NCBI GenBank assembly: GCA_046331625.1
Contig: JAXLQL010000003.1
Span: 62,001-126,000 of the forward strand
Direction of reading: 5' to 3'
Length of the DNA stretch: 64,000 bases
Source: JAXLQL01 sp046331625
GTDB lineage: Bacteria; Acidobacteriota; Terriglobia; Bryobacterales; Bryobacteraceae
Under the pieces are notes generated by a model. The model made no database searches. It saw only the letters and a program-made list of their open reading frames with translations, and was not told where the DNA came from. Positions 36,401 through 44,274 of this stretch are shown here, one piece after another (positions within the stretch are counted from its first letter, which is position 1; every line of letters begins with the position of its first letter). A program made the translations under genes and the position numbers.

Positions 36401-36796
36401 GTCCATGATCGTGGACATCTCGAGCTGGATCACCTGCGCCGCTTCGCTCACCTGTACCTCCGTGGTGTTGGGAGCCACTTCCAGGCTGACGTCGATGCGC
36501 GCGATCTCACGGGCCCGCAGCACCACGTTGCGCGTCACCGAAGTCCGGAAACCAGCCTTCTGCACCTTGATCTCGTACGAGCCCGCATCGAGGTTCACCA
36601 GACTGAAGACACCCGTGGGATCGCTTTCGGTGCGGCGAATTTCGCCTGTTGCCGCTTTGGTCGCCTCGACCGAAGCCGAGCCCACGAGACTTCCGGTCGC
36701 ATCGATGACCGTTCCGCGGATCTCGCCGAAAATCGATTGCGCATGAGCCGCGCCCGAAGACAATAGTAGGGCAGTGACCGCCCGTGCAAGTGTCAT
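33467..36796 (-). CDS. Oar-like TonB-dependent receptor 6
   Basis: This 1109-residue receptor starts at ATG 36796, three codons inside an open frame that begins with TTG. The signal peptide is LARAVTALLLSSGAAHAQ. The regulatory-like domain spans about 22-110 (GTVIDATGSLVGSASVEA, LDAGSYEIKVQKAGFRTS). Plug-like motifs are LPVNYRAGSTNSFYAIISTS and MATASVDGISNVNVRSNG. The signature GGPVLKNRTFFFGAYEGL and a long barrel ending NLQIGLRVGF follow. It is convergent with the PhoA operon across an 874-bp gap and is divergent from an ATPase gene. The ligand is unknown. Confidence 0.92.
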   Translation of the reverse strand: MTLARAVTALLLSSGAAHAQSIFGEIRGTVIDATGSLVGSASVEATKAATGEIRRTESDPTGVFSLVNLDAGSYEIKVQKAGFRTSVTRNVVLRAREIARIDVSLEVAPNTTEVQVSEAAQVIQLEMSTIMDSKSANELNKLPVNYRAGSTNSFYAIISTSPNVQPDSGGSYAVGGTMPFMATASVDGISNVNVRSNGVLTEMFPTADTVDEVRVSSTSNNAEFAQAGDITVTSKSGTNAFHGTGYWYHQNGAFDARDFFASRTPFKVSNDYGMTLGGPVLKNRTFFFGAYEGLKFRAQSIVNTTVPPASFRSGDLSAVTQNLRDPFNSNQPFAGAAIPTSRIAPASRTLMQALFPLPTRDTGNIASTNYQLQEPVKNDNDQFDIRVDHNVSAAHRVFGRISKKDISRTSPTSLPGTLGQRVNSLDPINFVVAYNWVARPTLLNEFRFGWARQQSLFTFGVNGQTFDGPGLLKTAGILGVRSDPPKGSQVPDIQINGIQGTGQGREGVTRSRTWQFADNVTWLRGRHTWKFGADIRRLNTTDITSFFTGDDMGTYAFNGQFTGQSFGDFLLGVPQQTTLANTGPDVDGITNHIGFFAQDDFRVNSKLTMNFGVRYEVHPMFYDRALTTSQFDRAFPGPGARVVIANEAARKVTSPAFLASIGNTPVVLAKEVGLPETLRYNDYNNFMPRFGFAFRPFGNNKTVLRGGYGIYTATVLGSVFYTITGIHVSDARTFPNQLVNGVPALAFPRAFGTGLGALGVPDFRRATQWDGADPYTQQWNLTAERELPYQTGLRITYAGSRSIKLFSSPDLNQVRANSVGFATARLNRPYPVWNIVYTRDPNTGVWFNSFTGEFHKRYSKGLFFQTSYVWAKNLSNSIGSDGTGFASENGSVPTDRFNQRLDYGNVAGARRHRWLTTFTYDLPFQSLLKANKASQLLAGGWQLSGILLVQSGSFLTPVTGNVTDPSGTGLSTRANNRPDWTGTSYGNLGGDARTVTSWWDRGAFSIPGLGADGRALANNGAIGRFGYAAPGSLVGPGTATMSLKIQKRFPITERVFAQLEGSAANLTNTPNFGFPNRNVSVAQFGRITSTQGVENAGSRNLQIGLRVGF

Positions 36797-36804
36797 AGGT
36801 TCCA

Positions 36805-36858
36805 AGCATAGAAGGATGCGGTGATAAGACCATGAACTTATTGCTGCAGATCCGTTAC
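36805..36858 (-). promoter_or_regulatory. Pho-box-like promoter of the Oar gene at 36796
   Basis: On the minus strand the cores are GTAAC (36858-36854), GCAGC (36847-36843), TTCAT (36836-36832) and ATCAC (36825-36821), 11 bp apart. TATGCT (36810-36805) starts 15 nt after the last core begins and lies 8 nt before the ATG. Confidence 0.5.
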
Positions 36859-36975
36859 GAGTCGGCGGTTGGCGGTTGCTCCGGACAGTACCCGGGCACG
36901 GCTGCGAGTCACGGGTCAGAACAACGGCAAGACGGTGGTTTCCGCAGGGAGCATTCCGCTACGATTGAAGAGACT

Positions 36976-38559
36976 GTGAAGCGATTCTGCACCGAAGGGC
37001 CGGTCAAGCCGGACATCCACTACGCACTTCCCGCAGCCGATCGGCTGGACAAGGCCGAGATCCAGGCATTGATCGATGCTCAGCGTTACTTCATTCTCCA
37101 TGCGCCGCGTCAGACCGGCAAGACCTCGGCCCTGCTCGACTTGATGCACCTGCTGAACGATGGCGGGCGGTACAAGGCGCTTTACATCAACATCGAGGGC
37201 GCACAGGCGAATCGGGACGACGCGGCCGGCGCAATGCGGACGATTCTTTCGGTTCTGGCGAGCGAATCGAAGGCGATCCTGAAGGATCGTTTCGCAGACG
37301 AGAACTTCGATTCGATTTACGCCCGTGGCGGCGGGACTGATGCGCTGCGGCTCATGCTCAGCGAGTGGGCGGCGCAATCGGACAAACCTATTGTCCTGAT
37401 GATCGACGAGATCGATGCGCTGGTAGGCGACACTTTGATTTCAGTCCTCAGGCAGTTGCGGGCTGGATACACGCTGCGCCCGGCTAGGTTTCCGCAAAGC
37501 GTAATCCTGTGCGGCGTTCGCGACATCCAGGACTATCGCATCCACGGCACGAAGGAAATCATCACTGGCGGCAGTGCGTTCAACGTGAAGGCCGAGTCGC
37601 TTCGCCTCGGCGACTTTACCCCGGCCGATGTCCGGCGCCTCTACGGCCAACACACAGCGGAGACCGGACAAGTCTTCGAAGAATCCACCTACGATTTGGT
37701 GTGGACTTACACGCGCGGACAGCCATGGCTGGTCAACGCGCTTGCCGACCAGGCTTGTTTCCGATTGCAGAAAGATCGCACGCAGCCGATTACTCCGGCG
37801 CTGATCGAGCAAGCGAAGGAGAACCTGATCCTGAAGCGGGTGACGCACCTAGACCAACTCACCGACAAGCTGAAAGAGCGCCGGGTCCAGAGCGTCATCG
37901 AGCCCATCGTCGCCGGAGACGACGACACGGCGTTGGAGTTGGTGGACAGCGACCATGTGCGATACGTGATCGACCTCGGTCTGATCCGGCGTGGCCCGAA
38001 CGGCCTGGAAATCTCCAACGGCATCTATCAAGAGGTGATTCCGCGCGAGTTGAATCACCTGATGCAAGACTCCTTCCTCACGCGCGAGCGCACAGCCTGG
38101 TACGTGTTGCCTGACGGCCGTCTCGACATGGGGAAGATGCTGACCAACTTCCAACAGTTCTATCGCGAGAACTCGGAAATCTGGCTGGCTCGCTTCGAGT
38201 ACAAGGAAGCCGGACCGCAGCTCATCCTCCAAGCTTTCCTCCAGCGGATCATCAACGGCGGAGGATCGCTGGACCGTGAGTACGCACTCGGCCGCCATCG
38301 AACCGACTTGTTGGTGAAGTGGACCCACCCATCCGGAGTGCAGCGAGTCGTGATCGAGACGAAAGTCCTGCGCAAGTCGATGGAAGCCACGTTGAACAGC
38401 GGACTCGAACAAATCGCGGCTTACATGGACAAGACCGGCTGCGATGACGCGCATCTGGTCCTATTTGATCCGCGCCGCGACGTGAGTTGGGACGCGAAGG
38501 TGTACCGCCGCGATGCGCGTACGCCCGGCGGCAAGCCGGTCACCGTTTGGGGCATGTAA
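36976..38559 (+). CDS. AAA ATPase with C-terminal PD-(D/E)XK nuclease-like domain
   Basis: This 527-residue protein starts at GTG 36976: family members characteristically begin with a short K-R-F-x-x-x-G-P-V-x-P-x-x-H-Y-x-L-P segment, which is present there, whereas the upstream frame is unrelated. The Walker A motif is APRQTGKTSA (K about residue 49). Walker B is IVLMIDEIDAL (about 140), followed by the usual AAA winged region. The C-terminal domain has the nuclease-fold pattern RTDLLVKW...VVIETKVL (about 442-462), with the D...ExK residues intact. Such AAA-PDDEXK proteins are common, scattered, often transferred and functionally obscure; roles in defence or selfish-element biology are suspected. 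It sits alone between two receptor genes. Confidence 0.85.
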   Translation: MKRFCTEGPVKPDIHYALPAADRLDKAEIQALIDAQRYFILHAPRQTGKTSALLDLMHLLNDGGRYKALYINIEGAQANRDDAAGAMRTILSVLASESKAILKDRFADENFDSIYARGGGTDALRLMLSEWAAQSDKPIVLMIDEIDALVGDTLISVLRQLRAGYTLRPARFPQSVILCGVRDIQDYRIHGTKEIITGGSAFNVKAESLRLGDFTPADVRRLYGQHTAETGQVFEESTYDLVWTYTRGQPWLVNALADQACFRLQKDRTQPITPALIEQAKENLILKRVTHLDQLTDKLKERRVQSVIEPIVAGDDDTALELVDSDHVRYVIDLGLIRRGPNGLEISNGIYQEVIPRELNHLMQDSFLTRERTAWYVLPDGRLDMGKMLTNFQQFYRENSEIWLARFEYKEAGPQLILQAFLQRIINGGGSLDREYALGRHRTDLLVKWTHPSGVQRVVIETKVLRKSMEATLNSGLEQIAAYMDKTGCDDAHLVLFDPRRDVSWDAKVYRRDARTPGGKPVTVWGM

Positions 38560-38813
38560 GCTCGGCTCGTCAGGAAAGTGATGCCGCGAAAACTCCGTCC
38601 ATCGAGGCACTGCCTTACGAAGGCTTGCGTCAGTGCGCCATAGAAGCCAGCGGCTGCGGCGCGATAAATGAACTCGCTGGCTATCGCTCTTAGCGCCGCG
38701 CGAGCGCTCACTCCTGGGTTGACTGCAGACCGCCGGCTTCCAGTTCCAGCGGACCACGAACTGCTCACCCGGCCGGGTCGGAGTTGGCTGAGAAAGTAAA
38801 GCCGCCGCGCCCG

Positions 38814-41800
38814 TCAGTAGTAGAGCTTCAGCCCCAATTGGATGCTGCGGCCGGGCTGCGCGCTCGTGATCACGCCGAAGCCCCCACCGGACACGTTGGA
38901 GTTCGGGAAGTTCAGATTCACTTGATTGAAGGCATTGAACAACTCGCCCCGGAACTGGATCCGCATGCGTTCGGTGACCGGGAAGAACTTGGCGAACGTG
39001 AAATCCCAGTTCTGCAGCGCCGGCCCTACCACGATGCCCTTGCCCGCGGTCCCGAACGGCGTAACCGCCGCCCGAAAGGCGGCCGGGTTGAACCATGAGG
39101 CCGCCGAACGATTGTCGAGCTTCCAGTTCTGCCCGGCCACGACATCGGCGCGCTGCGTACGATCTCCCAGATTGCAATCGCCGCAAGCGCTCGAAGTGAT
39201 CGTGATGGGGAAGCCGGACCGCACGGTCCAGATGCCAGACGCCTCCCAGCCACCCACGAATCCGTTGACGGCGCGGCCCCATCCGGCGCCCCACTTCCGG
39301 CCTCGGCCGAAGGGCAGCGTGTAGACCCAGTTGGCCACCGAATTCGCCTTTACGTGGCTCGGATCCAAGCCCCATTCCACCGCATAGTTGTAGCTATCCT
39401 GGGGCGTCAGGAAGCCGTCGAGCCAGTTGCCGGAGTTCGAGAGCAGCCTCCCGTAGGTGAAGCTGTGCAGGAACGACAATCCGTTGGCGAACGAGCGCTC
39501 GAGCCGCGTTTGCACACTGTGGAAGCTGGCGGTTGCGCCCGAGTCCATGTATTGGATATCGGCGAACTGCGGGAACGGGCGGCGCTGCTGCAGCGTGGCC
39601 GACGGTCCGATTCGAAGCGCCTGGTTCGCGTTCAGGAACCGCGTGTTGTGCACGCCGCGGTTGCCCACGTATCCCGCTTCGAAAAGCCAGCCTCGCACCA
39701 ACTGGCGCTGTACGGTAAAGTTCCACTGCATCACGTAGGGATTGCTCAAATATGGATCGTTGCCGCGCTGCACCTGATCCACCGTCGTCGCGTTGCTCAA
39801 AAACGCCACCGGCGGTCCGCCTTGCAGCGTGATCGGGTTCGGCGTTTGGATGCCCTGTACGCGCGTGAGGTCCACCACGAACGGCGAGTTCATGCCAAGC
39901 AGCCCTTCGCGGCCTTGCCGGTTGGTGTGGTTATAGAAGATACCGAACGCCGAGCGCACCACGGTCTTCGGCTCCACCGTCCATGCCAAGCCCACACGCG
40001 GACCGAAGTTCGTGCGGTCCGGATTCACCAGCGACCGTTCGAAGCGGCCGCCGTCGTTGGCGAGCGTGCGTTGGCCGGTTGCAGGATTGAAGTTCACCAG
40101 GTGGTTGTACTTCTCGTAGATCGGCGTGCTGTATTCGTAGCGAAGGCCGAGATTCACGGTGAGCGTGCGCGCGATCTTGTAGTCGTCTTGCAGGAAGAAG
40201 CTGTTGATCCACTTCCGGTTGTAGAGCACCGAGTACGACGTCTGGGAATGGCTGGTGGGCAGGCCCAACAGGAAATCGCCCCACGGATTGTTCGAGAACT
40301 GGTTCCTGTTGAATCGGAACACGCCGATCAGGGCGGATACGTCGAGAACCGCCGTCTGGATGTGTTGCGCGTTGTAGCCGAACCGCACGGCGTGCTTGCC
40401 CCGAAGTAGGTTCCAGGTGTTGTCGAGCACATAGACGTTCGGAATCTGGAACTGCGGAGTGGATGTGTGGCGTCCGAACGAACTCATGCCGTCGAGAATC
40501 ATCTTTGACCAGCCGCCGTTGATTCCCTTCGCGCTCGGCAGGTTTGGAATCCCGAGCAACTCCGTCGGCCCCGGAGAGCCGAAGTTCGGTGGGAACACAT
40601 TCGCGCCCATACGTGTGTAACCGAGCCGCAGTTCCGCGAGCGTGGTGGGCGAGAGCACCCATGTCCCCGCGGCCACCGCATGCTGGCCGCGCGTGGCCGT
40701 GGTTCCGAAACCGTCATTGAAGCTCCCTTCCACCAAGCCGGGGAACACGCCGGGCCGGAACGTCTCGAGGTCACTGAAACTGTAGCGCGCGAAGATGCGA
40801 AGCTTGTCGGTGACGTTGTGATCGATCCGCGTGTCGAATCGGTCGACATCGGTGCGATTGGTCACCGTGCTCAGATAGTATCCCTGGAAGGGCAGCCCCG
40901 CGCCCGTCAGGCCACGGGGGAACTCGGGCACCGAGGCGATCTTGCGCGACACCGAGTCCCAGCGCGATTGCGGAATCACGAGATTGGGGAACGGCGTCCC
41001 GGCCGGGTTGGCCGCGGTTACCGTGAGCGGGTCGCGCGGCTGGATCCGCAGGTCGCCCGTAATGGGAACGTTGTTGAAGTCGCCGCGAATCAGCGCATCG
41101 GTTGGCATGGTGCTGATGTAGCTGACGCCCTGTCGCTCCATTTCGCGCTCGTAGTTCACGAAAAAGAACGTGCGGTCCCGGCGGATGGGACCGCCCAGAT
41201 TCGCTCCGAAGAGGTTGTACCGCAGCTTCGGCTTTCGCCCATCCGCCGTCGGCGTCCAGCCCTTGGCGTCGAGCGCGTCGTTGCGGAAGAACTCCCACAG
41301 CGTGCCGCGAAACTGGTTCGTTCCGCTTTTGATAGTGACGTTCACCGCGCCGCCCGCGCTCCGCCCGAACTCGGCCGAGAAGGCGTTCGTCTGCACTTTG
41401 AACTCGGCCACGGCGTCCACCGAGGGCCGAATCACGTCGACGCGTTCTCCGCGAAAGCTGGTGGCGTTCGAGTTGTTGTCCACGCCGTCGAGAAGGAAAT
41501 TGTTCTGCAGCGGACGATTGCCGTTGATGTTGATCGCCCCTCCGATGCGCCGGCCAGGCTGCGTCACTGTGCCGGGGGCGAGCAGCACCAGTTGCGTATA
41601 GTCGCGCCGGTTGAGCGGCAGTTCCCGGATCTGTTCGCTCGAGATGATCTGTCCCCGCGAACTGGTCTCGGTTTCGAGTTGTCCCGTGACCTCCGATTGC
41701 ACGGTCACCTCCGTGGCCACTTCGCCGGGCGCGAGAACGAGATCGACGCGAACGCGGTCGGCGACGCGGAGTTGCGGCACCGTTGACACCGCTGGCTTGA

Positions 41801-42050
41801 AGCCCTCCCGTTCGGCACGAACCTCGTAGCTCCCGATTCGCAGCGCCGGAAACGCGTAGATGCCCTGTTCATTGGCTACAGTGGACCGCTCGACGTTCGT
41901 GGACCGGTCTTTGAGGGTCACTCTCGCGCCCGCCACTGAGCCGCCGGATGAATCCACGACACTGCCGCGGATCTCGGCATTCTCGGACTGGGCCAGGAGG
42001 ACGGCGCTCGAAAGCGCCAAAAGAAGAGCTCTCACCGTGTTGCGATTCAT
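38814..42050 (-). CDS. Oar-like TonB-dependent receptor 7
   Basis: This 1078-residue receptor has the signal peptide VRALLLALSSAVLLAQ. The regulatory-like domain is at about 20-105 (GSVVDSSGGSVAGARVTL, LRIGSYEVRAEREGFKPA). Plug-like motifs are LPLNRRDYTQLVLLAPGT, INGNRPLQNNFLLDGVDN and AEFGRSAGGAVNV, with GGPIRRDRTFFFVNYERE. The barrel ends SIQLGLKLYY. It is divergent from the aspartyl protease gene and has a Pho-box-like promoter with a -10 only eight bases from the ATG. The ligand is unknown. Confidence 0.92.
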   Translation of the reverse strand: MNRNTVRALLLALSSAVLLAQSENAEIRGSVVDSSGGSVAGARVTLKDRSTNVERSTVANEQGIYAFPALRIGSYEVRAEREGFKPAVSTVPQLRVADRVRVDLVLAPGEVATEVTVQSEVTGQLETETSSRGQIISSEQIRELPLNRRDYTQLVLLAPGTVTQPGRRIGGAININGNRPLQNNFLLDGVDNNSNATSFRGERVDVIRPSVDAVAEFKVQTNAFSAEFGRSAGGAVNVTIKSGTNQFRGTLWEFFRNDALDAKGWTPTADGRKPKLRYNLFGANLGGPIRRDRTFFFVNYEREMERQGVSYISTMPTDALIRGDFNNVPITGDLRIQPRDPLTVTAANPAGTPFPNLVIPQSRWDSVSRKIASVPEFPRGLTGAGLPFQGYYLSTVTNRTDVDRFDTRIDHNVTDKLRIFARYSFSDLETFRPGVFPGLVEGSFNDGFGTTATRGQHAVAAGTWVLSPTTLAELRLGYTRMGANVFPPNFGSPGPTELLGIPNLPSAKGINGGWSKMILDGMSSFGRHTSTPQFQIPNVYVLDNTWNLLRGKHAVRFGYNAQHIQTAVLDVSALIGVFRFNRNQFSNNPWGDFLLGLPTSHSQTSYSVLYNRKWINSFFLQDDYKIARTLTVNLGLRYEYSTPIYEKYNHLVNFNPATGQRTLANDGGRFERSLVNPDRTNFGPRVGLAWTVEPKTVVRSAFGIFYNHTNRQGREGLLGMNSPFVVDLTRVQGIQTPNPITLQGGPPVAFLSNATTVDQVQRGNDPYLSNPYVMQWNFTVQRQLVRGWLFEAGYVGNRGVHNTRFLNANQALRIGPSATLQQRRPFPQFADIQYMDSGATASFHSVQTRLERSFANGLSFLHSFTYGRLLSNSGNWLDGFLTPQDSYNYAVEWGLDPSHVKANSVANWVYTLPFGRGRKWGAGWGRAVNGFVGGWEASGIWTVRSGFPITITSSACGDCNLGDRTQRADVVAGQNWKLDNRSAASWFNPAAFRAAVTPFGTAGKGIVVGPALQNWDFTFAKFFPVTERMRIQFRGELFNAFNQVNLNFPNSNVSGGGFGVITSAQPGRSIQLGLKLYY

Positions 42051-42058
42051 GCCTTCAG

Positions 42059-42101
42059 ACGATACCCCGCTCGTATGAAGGCACGATGCGCGCCGCGTTA
42101 C
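42059..42101 (-). promoter_or_regulatory. Pho-box-like promoter of the Oar gene at 42050
   Basis: Minus-strand cores GTAAC (42101-42097), CGCAT (42090-42086) and TTCAT (42079-42075) are 11 bp apart. TATCGT (42064-42059) begins 15 nt after the last core starts, with 8 nt to the ATG. Confidence 0.5.
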
Positions 42102-42171
42102 AAGGAGCCTTCAGTCCGCATCGTCACCGATTTGCATTGAAAACGTAGCCAAAATGACATAAAGTGCAATT

Positions 42172-43371
42172 ATGCGTCGGCTCTGTCTGCCATGCCTCCT
42201 CGCGACCGTATCGGCCGGCGCCGAGTTCGCCGGCGCCGGCAACAAAGCCTCAGCCGCTCACGAGCACCTGCGGGAAGGAAGGCTTGCGCGCCTCCAGTTC
42301 GATCGCGCCGGAGCCCTTCGACACTTTTCGGCGGCCTTCGAACTTGCGCCAGACGATCCGGCGGTGTTGCGCGAATACGCCTTTGCAACGCCGGCTCGCA
42401 GCCTGGAATCGGCCTTGAATCAGAGGTTGTTGCGTTTGCCGAACTCTCCGGAGCACTGGAAGAGTGACGCTCAGGCGCGGGCCGAGGTGCTTCGCCGCCT
42501 GGGTGGCCGTGCGGTGAACGAACTGAAGAGTCCCTACGAGAGACACGAGATCCGGATGCCCGTGGTCTACTCACGCGATGACCGGACCATCGGGTGGGTG
42601 CTTTCGGTAAGTATCAACGGCGAGCGCCCACTGCGGCTGATGTTCGACACCGGCTCACGGGGCATTCTTGTCTCGCGTGGAGACGCTGCCCGGCTTGGCC
42701 TCGAGAAGCTCGGCGGGTCCATCGTAGGCGGCTTCGGGGATCGCGCTTCTCGCCGCGGAGAGTTCCTGCTGGCCAAGTCGGTCCGAACCGGCGGCTTGGA
42801 ATTCGGCAACGTGATCGTCGAGGCGGTGGACCATGACCTTCCGCCAGAAGTCGACGGTCTGGCCGGCCCGGATCTCTTCCGCCAGTTTCAGCTTGCCTTG
42901 GATGGCCGCCGGAGAATCTTGAAGCTCGAGCCGTTCCCGGACACCGATCCGCAAGACGGCGCCGGTGAGCGGCCCTGGACGTGGCATGAGCGCTCCGGTT
43001 CCGGCCACTCGCTTCTCCAGGCCGGTCACCTACTTGTAGCGCCAGTGCTAACAGAGGGGCGCGAGGCGCTATTCGTGATCGACTCCGGCGCAGCCTTCTC
43101 GTTGGTCCAGGCCCGCCAGGGAACGATTTCAGCGGGTGACGTTTCCCTGCGAGGCCTTTCCGGGTTCGCCGCCGCGTCCCGGATTTTGCAGCCGCTCCGG
43201 TTGCAGTTGGGCTCACATCGGGCATTGGTCCGCGAACTGGTCTCAGCCGACTTGTCGCCGATCAGCGATCGCTATGGCATCCCGATCGCAGGATTCCTCG
43301 GCTTCCCGGTGCTGAGCCGGGTCACCACCAGGATCGATCTACGTTCAGGCTCCCTGACGATCTCCGAGTGA
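42172..43371 (+). CDS. Secreted retropepsin-like aspartyl protease with two catalytic motifs
   Basis: This 399-residue protein has a short export signal (RRLCLPCLLATVSAGAE) and a helical, TPR-like region at about 28-105. Two retropepsin-like halves follow. The first has LMFDTGSRGILVS with catalytic Asp at about 159 and a hydrophobic GLAGPDLF block. The second has LFVIDSGAAFSLV with Asp at about 304 and a GFLGFPVLS block. Both halves keep the D-[ST]-G triad, so it may be an active single-chain protease resembling bacterial gag-asp proteases (PF13650/PF13975 type). It is divergent from receptor 7. The substrate is unknown. Confidence 0.85.
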   Translation: MRRLCLPCLLATVSAGAEFAGAGNKASAAHEHLREGRLARLQFDRAGALRHFSAAFELAPDDPAVLREYAFATPARSLESALNQRLLRLPNSPEHWKSDAQARAEVLRRLGGRAVNELKSPYERHEIRMPVVYSRDDRTIGWVLSVSINGERPLRLMFDTGSRGILVSRGDAARLGLEKLGGSIVGGFGDRASRRGEFLLAKSVRTGGLEFGNVIVEAVDHDLPPEVDGLAGPDLFRQFQLALDGRRRILKLEPFPDTDPQDGAGERPWTWHERSGSGHSLLQAGHLLVAPVLTEGREALFVIDSGAAFSLVQARQGTISAGDVSLRGLSGFAAASRILQPLRLQLGSHRALVRELVSADLSPISDRYGIPIAGFLGFPVLSRVTTRIDLRSGSLTISE

Positions 43372-43983
43372 CGGGGTCTGCGGGAAGATTTCGGTCGTGA
43401 GCCCCGGCGCTCGATGCTTACGCCAGCGGCAAAAGCCATTTTTCCACGCAAGCCGGTTCCTCACCCTCGTAAGCCGCTGAGCCACCGCGCTTGGAAACCC
43501 CGACCCGCCCGAGCCGGGTGTGGGGCCGAACGCCGCGTCCTTCGTGCGAGGAAGCAGTCGGAATGTGTCGAGCGCAGCCAGATCGGCAGGACCCCGCCTG
43601 GGTACACCTTTCGGGCCGGCGCCGAAGGCTCCGAAAGCGGCAAGGTCCGGAGGTGCATTGGGCTCGATAGACCGTACACCGTGCGGCCTTCAATCCACAC
43701 GTGGGCCGTTTCCCAAGCTTGTTGTCACTCCCCTGGCATCCTCGGCCTCGACGCGCGATTGTTCAATATGGTGGCCTCTGACGCGTCGGAGACGGTAGCG
43801 GCGTGACTCTTTATCCGCGAGGGTCTTCGAGGTTGATTTGAGGCTGCCGCGAGCGGTCATTCTGTTACTGCGTTTACTGCGTTAAGGGCGGAAACCTCGC
43901 ATCTCGTTGAAACTGCATTGATGGCCATGAACAGGATGAACGCCATTGACGCATATGTTCTCTGTAGTCAATCGAAGGGTAAA
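43372..43983. other. Intergenic region to the left of the tRNA-fragment repeat
   Basis: This 612-bp region holds no convincing gene. Its last 120 bp resemble the sequence that precedes the second tRNA fragment at 47832-47953. Both share the GTTACT-CGTTTACT-CGTTAAGG block, then ATGA-CAGGATG and CGCATAT at almost the same distance from the tRNA fragment. I read it as the right end of a further, otherwise eroded, unit. Confidence 0.45.
43864..43887. repeat. Element right-end motif, copy a
   Basis: GTTACTGCG followed by TTTACTGCGTTAAGG matches the copy at 47832-47855 except for C/G changes. It lies about 97 bp before the first tRNA-Gly fragment. Confidence 0.5.
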
Positions 43984-44028
43984 TTCCCAAGCTGGACGTC
44001 GTGGGTTCGAGTCCCATCTCCCGCTCCA
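43984..44028 (+). pseudogene. 3' fragment of a tRNA-Gly gene (anticodon CCC), copy 1
   Basis: The 45-base piece contains the anticodon loop TTCCCAA, the 3' anticodon strand GCTGG, a variable loop, the T arm GTGGG-TTCGAGT-CCCAT, the 3' acceptor strand CTCCCGC, a discriminator T and an encoded CCA. The 5' half (expected to start GCGGGAG) is absent, so this is not a working tRNA gene. Such fragments mark the attachment sites of tRNA-targeting elements. Confidence 0.85.
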
Positions 44029-44274
44029 TCAATCTTTTCAACTAGTTCCGGCGACAATCGCCCCCCCCTTTAGCCATCCGCCACGCCGGACTTCCTTTTC
44101 GATAAGCCCTTCATTCCGAAAGACTTTCGCGACAGCAGCCCGAGCGCAAACGGAGTAACGCCACCAAGTCCTTCACAATCAGTCATCTGTAGACTCTTCA
44201 TCCTACCCGAACAGCCCTTGCTGCTCGGTCAAGCCCCCCCCCCACTGATCGTGAACCCATGTCTGCATAGCCGC
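43984..44274. repeat. 291-bp direct repeat, copy 1
   Basis: It is identical to 47954-48244 except for C at 44087 against T at 48057. It includes the tRNA-Gly 3' fragment, an intergenic stretch and the last 25 codons or so of the primase-helicase gene. After 44274 the copies remain alignable for about 10 bp if a 9-bp tandem duplication in copy 2 is allowed. Confidence 0.95.

Noticed and set aside
42123..42171. Pho-box-like cores in front of the aspartyl protease (GTCAC, GCATT, GTAGC, GACAT)
   Set aside because: The in-phase -10 would fall on the start codon itself, so the geometry does not work for ATG 42172.
43414..43806. 130-residue frame before the first repeat copy
   Set aside because: It overlaps several other frames on both strands, has no protein-like features, and lies in the region read as an element end.
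43984..44028. A complete tRNA gene
   Set aside because: Only the 3' half is present. The upstream bases cannot form the acceptor, D or anticodon stems, and the same holds for 47954-47998.
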